Assembly: GCF_024323335.1 (NCBI RefSeq)
Contig: NC_066582.1
Span: 185,412,973 to 185,476,972 of the forward strand
Origin: Lathyrus oleraceus
Taxonomy: Eukaryota; Streptophyta; Magnoliopsida; Fabales; Fabaceae
DNA length: 64,000 nt
Direction of reading: 5' to 3'
Positions within the stretch are counted from its first letter, which is position 1; each line of letters opens with the position of its first letter. The notes beneath the pieces were generated by a model that was not told where the DNA came from, did not search any database, and saw only the letters and a program-made list of their open reading frames with translations. The position numbers were made by a program, and so were the translations under genes. Positions 52,916-61,900 of the stretch are shown here, in pieces.

Positions 52916-53597
52916 AAATTCGCAGTTTCTTAGGACACGCCGGTTTCTACCGATGATTCGTTAAAGATTTCTCTAAAATAACAAAACCACCAACGGACTT
53001 ATTAATGAAAGATGTTGAATTCATATTCGACGAAGAGTGCTTAAAAGCGTTTGAACATCTAAAAAATGCTCTTATTACCGCACCCATTATGAAACCACCT
53101 GATTGGAGTAAGCCATTTGAGATAATGTGTGACGCTAGTGATTATGCCATTGGCGCTGTCTTAGGACAAAGAAAAGATAAAAAGCTTCATGATATTTATT
53201 ATGCAATTAGAACCCTAGACAATGCGCATATGAACTACTCCATCATAGAAAAATAACTCCTAGTTGTTGTGTTCGCTTTAGATAAATTTCGTTCCTACTT
53301 AGTAGGAGCAAAATAATTGTCTATACTGACCACGCCACAATTAGGTACCTTTTAATAAGAAGGATGCTAAACCAAGACTTTTAAGATGAATTCTACTCTT
53401 ACAAGAATTCGATCTAGAGATCAAAGATAAGAAAGGCACCAAGAACGTGGTAGCAGATCATCTCTCTAGGATTGAGACCCGAACAAGTGCCCATCAATGA
53501 CGATTTTCCTTACGATCGACTTGTATCCCAATTAGAAAATGAAAGTGAGATGATCAAATGCTCTTTAATGTAAAATGACACAGAAACTAATGAAGTT
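52916..53597 (+). pseudogene. Athila RNase H region, heavily shifted
   Basis: Reads KPFEIMCDASDYAIGAVLGQ (RNase H, catalytic Asp in CDAS) within 53005-53256. A stop and several small shifts follow, giving fragments of YTDHATIRYLL, then the linker DDFPYDRLVSQL before integrase. Confidence 0.75.
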
Positions 53598-54499
53598 GTG
53601 GAATCTATTTGCACCAAGACCGTCATGCCATGGTATGCTGACTTTGTCAACTACTTAGCCGCTAAAGTGCTTCCACCAGACTTAGCATACCAGCAAAAGA
53701 AGAAATTTTCCCATGATCTTAAATATTATTATTGGGATGAACTGCTTTTCAAGAGGGGCGCCAATGGTATTTTCCGTCAATGTGTCCCCGAATCGGAAGT
53801 AAATGATATCATATCCCACTGCTACTCTGCATCTTATGGAGGGCACACAAGCACCTCGAAGACTTGTCTGAAGATCTTACGATCTGGTCTCTTTTGGTCT
53901 AATCTATGGAAAGATGTCCACATCGCGATAAAAAATTGTAACAGGTGCCAACGCACAGGAAATATCTCTAGACGCGATGAGATGCCACTAAGAGGTATCT
54001 TAGAATTAGAAGTCTTTAATGTTTGGGGTATAGATTTCATGGGTCATTTCCCATCTTCTTTTGGTAACAAATACATACTCGTTGCAGTTGATTACGTATC
54101 AAAATGGATTGAGGCAGTAGCCTCTCCCACTAACGATGCACGAGTAGTAAATAAACTTTTCAAGAATCAAATCTTCCTTAGATTCAGTGTACCAAGACTC
54201 GTAATTAGCGACAAAGAATCTCACTTCATTTCCAAAATATTCAAAAGATTGTTGCTTAAATATGGAGTCCGACGTTGTATAACAACACCATATCACCCTC
54301 AAACAAGTGGGCAAGTTGAAGTTTCCAATAGAGAAATCAAACAAATTTTAGAGAAAACCATTGCAACTTATAGGAAAGATTGGTCTGTAAAACTTCATGA
54401 AGCTTTATGGGCTTATAGGACAGCTTACAAAACCTCGATAGGAACAACACCATTCAAACTAGTTTATGGTAAATCATGTCACCTGCCTGTGGAACTCGA
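53598..54499 (+). pseudogene. Athila integrase, 5' part
   Basis: The HHCC zinc-binding region is visible ([15 protein letters not shown], then CNRCQ near 53943). The catalytic core has [11 protein letters not shown] (first Asp), ISDKESHF (second Asp) and [16 protein letters not shown] (Glu). The frame is open across 53598-54499 and breaks at VELD, where a copia element is inserted. Confidence 0.87.
54495..54499. repeat. Target-site duplication (left) of the copia insertion
   Basis: CTCGA, identical to 56824-56828. Confidence 0.9.
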
Positions 54500-55864
54500 T
54501 GTTGGTGTAAGCCCTAGAGGCCAATACTTTTGGTACTTGTATCGAATTATTTATTAATAATAAAAGGCATTTTCTTTATTATGGTTGATTAATAAAGTCC
54601 CTGGAATAGATAGTCCGTTTAATGTATTAAGTGTTACTTAATCATGAGAACACATTAAACATAAGGACACTATTCTTAAAGTATCCGTAGTCGAGCTTTA
54701 GTATGAAGTGGGATAACATTAAAGCATTAAGACTATTATGTTTGTAGACTAATGATCACATCTCATGGATCATGGATAAAGAGTTATCAAGTCTTAAACA
54801 TAGGTATGAATATTAGGAGTAATATTTATACCGGATTGACCCGCTATGAGAATACTATATAGAAAGTTATGCAAAGTGTCATAAGTTATTCTCATGGTGA
54901 TAATAATGTATACCACTCTTCGACCTGAAACCACTATGGATCCTAGATGTAGAGTCGAGTGCTTTGTTGCTGATCCAACGTTGTCCGTAACTGGATAACC
55001 ATAAAGACAGTTGATGGGTACTCCACAAAGCATGCTGAGGGACATGAGTGTCCTAGATGGAATTTGCCCATCCTGCGTAACAGGATAAATGTCTATGGGC
55101 CCAATATTGAACTGGACAAGGATGACACGGTCTATACCTTATGTTTAATATAGACATAAGGGCAAATGGGTAATTATACACATAATTATTATCACAGGAG
55201 GTTTTGTCAGATCACATGACATTTTCGTGACTTGGGTAGCAGTGATGTGTTGCTAGATACCGCTCACTGTTTATTATGTTAAATGCGTGATTTAATATAA
55301 TTACCAACGCCGCGAAAACCTATAGGGTCACACACAAAGGACAGATTGATGAGAGATAGAATAGTTAAGGAACATCGTAAGGTACGGTGTACTTAAGTAG
55401 AATACGAAATATGGTAAGGTACCAAATACTTAAGTGATTTTGGCATTTTATGAGATATGGGCCAAAATGCACTTAAGTGGGCTTTTTGGCTTGAAGCCCA
55501 CACAAGTGGTTCTATAAATAGAACCAATTGGGTAGAAGCATTGTAACTCACTGAGACAGAAAACACAACTGAAGAGTTGGAATTTCGTATCTCTCTCTCA
55601 ATCAAAGCCTTCATTCATAACAGCTAGCACTGCGATTGAAGGAATCCGTTCGTGTGGACTGAGTAGAGACGTTGTCATCGTTCAACGTTCATGATCGCCC
55701 CGTGGATCTGTATCAAAGGTTTTGATCATTATCAGAGATCTGCACCAAAGGTTTGAATCGCCACAAGAGGTAACGATTCTATCACTGATCATGCCCATTC
55801 GTAAGGATCACTAAATGGAGAAATTTTTAAATTTTGCTGCGCCTTGGATGGCAATTCTCCAACA
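54500..55864 (+). repeat. 5' LTR of the nested copia element
   Basis: Starts TGTTGGTGTAAGCCC and ends GGATGGCAATTCTCCAACA. TATAAATAGAACC near 55513 is a good TATA box in this strand. Confidence 0.8.
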
Positions 55865-55865
55865 G

Positions 55866-55878
55866 TGGTATCAGAGTC
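55866..55878 (+). other. Initiator-Met primer-binding site
   Basis: TGGTATCAGAGTC, one base after the LTR, matching the complement of tRNA-iMet (TGGTATCAGAGC) in 12 of 13 positions over the shared stretch. Confidence 0.85.
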
Positions 55879-56289
55879 ACTTACGAAACCATGAATCTGA
55901 TATCTGTTTTTGTTCTGTAATAATATGATTAAAGACAGAATGAATCAAAGGTTAAATTGAGATCGATCAAGTTACATATATGTGATATATGTAATCCTGA
56001 TGCAAAATACATTATATATGATATAGTGTTCTCGTTTCGTTCATTCAAACCCTCAATGATTGTTTTCCTTTGAGCGATCAATGGTCGTTTGCTTCTTGAT
56101 CCGACATTAGTATGGTGAAGCAATGACGTGTTGATCAATCATACTGAATTAACAATTGAGATGTGTTTGACGGTCTGAAATTGGTGCATCAGGGTTAGTG
56201 ACGGCACAAGGGTTGTGTTGTCAGAGAGTTATGCGATTGGGGTTTGACTGCACAAGAGTTGTGCGTTCTAAACACTTTTCTGAACAGTG

Positions 56290-56449
56290 TTAACCGGTTA
56301 ACGCGTATGGTTAACCGGTTAACGCAATACGAAATATTTTTTTATAATTTTCAAACAGTGTTAACCGGTTAACGCATATGGTTAACCGGTTAACGCAAGG
56401 CAGAAAAGAATTTTCTAAAAGTTTTCAAACAGTGTTAACCGGTTAACGC
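56290..56449. repeat. Five TTAACCGGTTAA palindromes
   Basis: The perfect 12-bp palindrome, followed each time by CGC, starts at 56290, 56311, 56361, 56382 and 56435. The first four form two pairs spaced 21 bp apart. Confidence 0.93.
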
Positions 56450-56554
56450 AAGGAAAAATTCACCCGTTCGGCTAGAAAAAGTGCTTTGAAGTATCAAGTG
56501 TTGGTACGAAAAACGACGTCAATTTTAAATGAATTGTTCATTAAAATTTTCGAG

Positions 56555-56635
56555 CAGGGGCGCTGCCCCTTCGACCCCGCAAGGGGCGCTGCCCCCTTGA
56601 CCCCTGTCCGCTGACCGGGCAGCGGATCCCCGGCT
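56555..56635. repeat. GC-rich hairpin-forming block in the copia leader
   Basis: GGGGCGCTGCCCC occurs twice (56556 and 56583), each nearly self-complementary, and GTCCGCTGACCGGGCAGCGGA follows. The GC content contrasts strongly with the AT-rich surroundings. Confidence 0.8.
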
Positions 56636-56794
56636 AACTCTGCATAGTGTGATTGGTCGTCGAAATTTAATTTGATTTTAATTAATTAAAGGAATTAATA
56701 ATAATAATAATAATAATAAAGTGTTTATTATTGTCTTGTGGTGATCGGTTATGACCTTAGTTTTCCTTTGTTTTGTTTTGGGTTTTTAAAATAC

Positions 56795-56823
56795 GCTGCG
56801 CCTTGGATGGCAATTCTCCAACA
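56795..56823 (+). repeat. 29-bp stub of the 3' LTR
   Basis: Identical to 55836-55864, the last 29 bp of the 5' LTR, and immediately before the right CTCGA duplication. Confidence 0.88.
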
Positions 56824-56828
56824 CTCGA

Positions 56829-57320
56829 CCATAAAGCTTATTGGACCATGAAGACCCTTAACATGAATTACACAGCTACAGACGAGAGAAGAATTTTGGA
56901 TATCTATGAATTAGAAGAACTTAGATTAGATGCCTATGAGAATGCTCGTATTTATAAGGAAAGAACCAAACAGTGGCATGACAAACGAATTACAAGGCGA
57001 GAATTCAATGAGGGTGACATAGTCCTTCTCTTTAACTCTCGACTCAAATTATTTCCAGGAAAACTTCGTTCTAGATGGTCTGGCCCTTCTTAGTTCATGA
57101 GAGTTTTCCAAAGTGGAACTATGGAAATAAGAGGTAAAACTAATGAACCATTCATTGTAAATGGGCATCGACTTAAGCACTACCACAATGTAGAGAATAA
57201 GGATTTATGCACAAGCTACAAATTAGAAGAGTTGCCCGCTCTTTCGAAAGATTAGCACCATTCCAAATTAATGTCGAGCTCCAAACATTAAACGAAGCGC
57301 TACGTGGAAGGCAACCCACG
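56829..57320 (+). pseudogene. Athila integrase C-terminal part
   Basis: Resumes directly after the copia insertion: DHKAYWTMKTLN, then YKERTKQWHDKRITRREF and LLFNSRLKLFPGKLRSRWSG, the known tail of Athila integrase. A stop occurs near 57093. A further piece (57207 onward) ends ALRGRQPT. Combined with 53598-54499 this covers the whole integrase region. Confidence 0.82.
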
Positions 57321-58065
57321 ATCTTTAGTCTTTATCATTTCTTTTTAGTTGTTTTCATTTTCATTTTTATTTTTATTCTATGTTTGTTTTTATTTTTAGT
57401 TGCAACTTTCTAGTTTAGTATTTTTAATTGTCATAAGTTATTTCCCTTTGTTAATTTTTAGTTTGTGTTTACTTTACCGTCGATATATCGAAGTGAACAT
57501 GTGTTACTACTATCTTTAATTAATGTCATTTCCATTTCAACAATTATTTTATTTAATCGCTTATTATTTTAGTTCTTGCAAATTTTATGCTTCTTAATTA
57601 TAGCTATTAGTTTTAATTATTTTCATTAACTGTTGTATAGCCTTAGGAGCATTTACCTGCAGGAATCTTAAGAAAAAGCTGAAAATTTCGCATTTTAGGT
57701 TAATGGCGTCCGCCATTATGCTAATGGTGTTTGCCATTAGCTTCGAATTTAAAACCCAATAATTTAGGCAAATGGCGTTTGTCATATGCCTAATGGCGAT
57801 CGCCATATCAGGAAAACATACCGTTTTCCTTTCTTTTCTTTTCCCTCCTGCGTATTTTTCCAAAATCCTCCATTTAAATCTCTTAAACTTCCTACTCTAA
57901 ACATCAATAACACCAACTCTTTAACTCTTAACCATTCCACTTCTTCCAAATCATTATAAAGTCCACAAACACCCACTTTCTAACTTCACAATCCTTTCCT
58001 ATCACTCTTGTCTTCTCACAACACCCATAGCATTTTATTCCAATTCCTCTTTCCCTTTGTTCAAC
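57321..58065 (+). other. Non-coding spacer between Athila pol and 3' ORF, with palindromes
   Basis: T-rich, with no gene. Carries AATGGCG-type palindromes at 57702-57717, 57723-57738, 57771-57785 and the perfect ATGGCGATCGCCAT at 57793-57806. Confidence 0.7.
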
Positions 58066-58926
58066 ATGCCTCATAGAGCAGTTAGACCAAGAAAAGAGAT
58101 TAATTATATGGGAATTGTGTTCGCCGAGGGAATCGATGGAGAAATCAAAGGAGCAGATACCATAAACTTTTCAAGAGGGACGTCTTAGCGACGAGGTACC
58201 CCGATGATGTTGCCCTTCGTGCTTTGGGTTTATTTGATGGTGTCCACTGGATGCTTAATAACCTATGTATGTCTAATTTTTTCTCTTTGAATAGTCCCAC
58301 ATATATTCGACTTACCTACGAGTTCTTAAGTTCTTTTCGATACACCACCCTATAGGAGGATCCCGTACCACTGGCACTGCCCACTTTATGATGTTCAATA
58401 GAAGTTACGATATTAGTCAAGACCAAATTGCCAATTTATTTTTGTTTCCTCATGGAGACGAGTTTGCATGTCAACACTATTTAGAAAGCGAATGGGAATC
58501 CAACACTCTCGACTTTTGGCAGCAACTAATGGGCAAAACCACCACCAACTGAGAAGGCCTTAAAGCTACCGCTATTCATAACCCAACCATTAGGTATTTG
58601 CACCTCATTCTGGCTAGCACTATATTTGGTCGAGAAAATACCGGAAATGTAAATTCTAGATATCTTTTCCTTATTTATTGTGCTTTATCTGAAACCAAAT
58701 TTAACATAACACCATTCTTACTAGCACACTTCCAGTCTACCAGTGTTAGGACGGGAGGTCATATTTATGTTGGAGGATTAATTACATCTTTAGCCCTTCC
58801 GTTAAACTTAGGCAAGGAGTTGGCTACGCTTGAGTCGTTAGAGACTCCTTTTGTTGACCTTGACTATTGTCGTAGCATGCTCCTTATAAAGAATAAACTT
58901 GACGTCAAATATTTTCTGATGATTAG
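58066..58926 (+). pseudogene. Athila ORF-1-family 3' gene, cut by an Ogre LTR
   Basis: Starts MPHRAVRPRKEINYMG at 58066. A frameshift near 58170 leads to DVLATRYPDDVALRALGLFD and SPTYIRLTYEFLSSFRY. Further shifts are followed by a good stretch from 58598 (IFGRENTGNVNSRYLFLIYC, FLLAHFQSTSVRTGG, FVDLDYCRSMLLIKNK) up to 58926. It resembles the ATHILA ORF-1 (PF03078-type) family found downstream of pol, sometimes discussed as an env-like position. Function unknown. The 223-codon frame that continues to 59269 runs into the LTR and is artificial after 58926. Confidence 0.68.
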
Positions 58927-61900
58927 TGTCGCATTACGCGAAAAACCGGCGGGAAAACAAGAACAACAGAGCCGCCACCGTGCGTTATTTATCCCAAAAG
59001 AGGGAAAGGAAACGCTCGAAGTAAACCTGGAAAAGACGTGGTCTCGCGACCAAAGAGAATGGGATCGGGAGTCGGTTATGCGAAGGGAAGGTATTAGCAC
59101 CCCTACGCATCCGTCGTACTCGACGGGATCCACGCACAATAGGAAGGAAAAATGGTTGCTAAAACACTGCTTAAACACACACACACTGGCTGAAAGAGAC
59201 ACAAGAAAACAGACAAGGCTGACTCGGCAGGATATCACATCCTGGGCGTACTTAGTCTATCAGGCATAGACATCAGAGTCGAAGTAGTTCGGACTGGGGA
59301 AACGACACATGCTCGCTAGGATATCGCATCCTATGCATACGTATCTCCTTGGACGAAGGAGAATCAGAGCATTCGTAGCTCGGCTGACACGCACACAAAC
59401 AAACACAGGCAAACGTGGAGCCTGAATGCCAATCGTTGGGCTTACATCAGCATTCGAACCAAAACACACCCACACTGGAACCCGAATGCCACTCGATGGT
59501 CTTACATCAGCTTCCAAGCACACAACAACATAACAAGTTAATAGGGAGTCGGGGACTCGAGCCTATAACTGTCAAGCACACACTCAAACAAACAGACAAC
59601 AACTTGCTAAGGAGCCAGGCACTCGAGCTTAGCAACTGTCAAACAACACACACAAAAAGAAAAAAAAGGGCGCCCGGAGAGATCAGCTCATCTCCTGCCT
59701 ACGTACCTCATCTGGTATGAGGATCAGGGCGACGTAGTTCCCCTACGCAGGGAAAAAGGACTAGCCTAACTAGATAACAGAGGGAGACACAACACTAGGG
59801 AGACTACGACTCGAGCCTAGATGTTATCATGCAAAATCATCCCTAAGTTAAGGTTTCTAGCTAACTTGCACAGGGAGCAAGCCTATCCTAAACATGACTT
59901 GCACAGGAAGCAAGGGTCTCGATTGCAACTAGGGCAAGAGAAAGGGGAGGTCTCAATCGCAACGAGGGCGAGAGAAAAGAATTAGTGTTAGTTGTTAGTC
60001 AAACTCGACAAGACATCGCATCTCGTGCCTACGTATCTCATCTGGACATGAGAATCAGAGTTGCCGTAGTTCGGCTAAACTATTCCCGTTGGTTTGTGTT
60101 TTTTAAGTGGACAACGTCACTGCGCAATCTACCTGATGCTCGACCTTTGGAGACTTACTCACCTGTAGTAGAAGGAGTTAACGTATCCTTAAGAGGGGAT
60201 AATGTTTGTTTGTGTTTTAGGAAAGCTCAAGCAAGAAAGGAAGTCCTATACGAAGGAACCGTGCTACCTTAATTGACATGCAAACGAGACTACGCGGAGT
60301 CTAACAAACCTAGGGGATACAATCACACCACACAAGCACATACAGCATAAAATAAACACACCAACAAGGGGCTCAAACATCAAGGCTAGGTTTTAGTCGA
60401 GGGGTCATATCAACCTCAACAAACAAACCTCTGGAATTAGGTAAATGGTGCTCTTAACCTTGCCATTGAGGGGCTAAGGTGAAGCAGATGAAAGGAGATG
60501 AGGGGTGTGCCTCATTGCTCTTATCCCTGGTCAGGGAGAGCTCAAGACAAGAATGTGTGGGTTCAGAAAGTGGGAACCCTTCTACACATTTGATACTGAC
60601 TCAACTTCACAATTGTACAAGATCTTGGGTTTGTATCTGCAATGCATCAACACAGTGGTGTGAGCAAAGCAGATGACACACAGAATAGCAGGGGATAGGT
60701 TGCATATCCCTTGGGTTCTGCCAATTGCCTCTTCACTTAGGAGGTCTTTGAATATGTACAGGGACAAAATTTAAACATTCACAAACATTGCCTCTTAAGG
60801 AGGACTTCAGACAGTTGCCTGGCCAAGTAACAGGCCAGGTCTTCCAGACTACATGAAGTAAAGAAGTTATACCTCAATGCAAATTGCTATTAAGCAAAGC
60901 AAAGCAAAGTTCACAAGGAACTAAAAGCAACTAAAGTACCTGAAATCAGTCAGACAACATTAGTACACAAGTCAAAGTCAAATCAAAATGAAACAAAGGT
61001 CAACAGTCAACACAAGCAGATAAATGTGCAATGCACAAAGTTCAAGGCATGTGAGCCAAGATACCTACAAAACAAAATAGATTAGTAATGATAAACAAAC
61101 ACACTCAATCAATTTGTATTGGTCTCATTGGGTAATTGTTGCTTAACCTGAAAAAATGAACTCAAACATAAGTAACAGGACCACTAGGACAAGCCTAGGG
61201 TCAAAAGAGGATAAGAAAGTCAAAACAGCAAATGAAATCCAATCAAAATCATATTCAAACAATCAAGAAACCAACTCAATTGGGTTCACATTCATATCAA
61301 TCATCATCATCATTTTATAAGCAAAAGAAGTCAAAGCATGGCATATGGATGCTCATAGAAGTCAATAGCAAGACTTGAATCAAAACCAATCATAATCATG
61401 CCAAAAAATCATCAAATAAATCATGATCAAACATAACCCATAGCATGGTAAGCCTGTCAAATTTCAATTCATTTGGACAAGTAGAAGATAGTCAATGAAA
61501 ATCAGAAAGGCAAGGCAATTTTGAACATGCTCAAAGAAGTCAACCAAACATGCATCAACTTGAAAAAATCATAAATCAGAGATGGCATAAGATAAATGAA
61601 TGGGACTAAAACCATGGCAAAGCTTAGGGTGTCTAGTAATCTCATGTAAAATTTCATGTTCATCCAATAAAGTATGAGCATTTCATAAAACAAATGGGAA
61701 CATGTATCACAAAAAGTCAACACAAGACCAAACAGGGGACAAAAATCTCAATCAATTGGAAAATGCCATAAACAAATCCACAAAAAATCACATGTAAACT
61801 AGACATACTCAAGTGAGTTCATGCAAAAAATCAAAGCATTTTGAGGTCAAGAAGCATGGCTATGAAAATCATCAAGTTGCACATCAATGGTGTGACACAA

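Larger units (their letters stand above)
54500..56823 (+). mobile_element. Copia-type LTR element, internally deleted, in Athila integrase
   Basis: A 2324-bp insertion with TGTTGG...CCAACA ends and perfect CTCGA duplications. It holds a 1365-bp 5' LTR, a primer site TGGTATCAGAGTC (55866-55878) and about 900 bp of non-coding leader with palindromes and a GC-rich block. Only the last 29 bp of a 3' LTR remain. No protein-coding region is left. Confidence 0.88.

Noticed and set aside
54594..55320. A gene within the nested copia LTR
   Set aside because: Only short frames; this is the well-formed 5' LTR with TATA box and primer site after it.
58066..58926. A retroviral-type envelope gene
   Set aside because: Position after pol is env-like, but no signal peptide, transmembrane segment or glycoprotein traits are visible; called only as ATHILA ORF-1 family.
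58598..59269. A 223-codon plus-strand reading frame
   Set aside because: It is Athila ORF-1-family sequence only to 58926, then reads through the end of a minus-strand Ogre LTR; a junction artefact.
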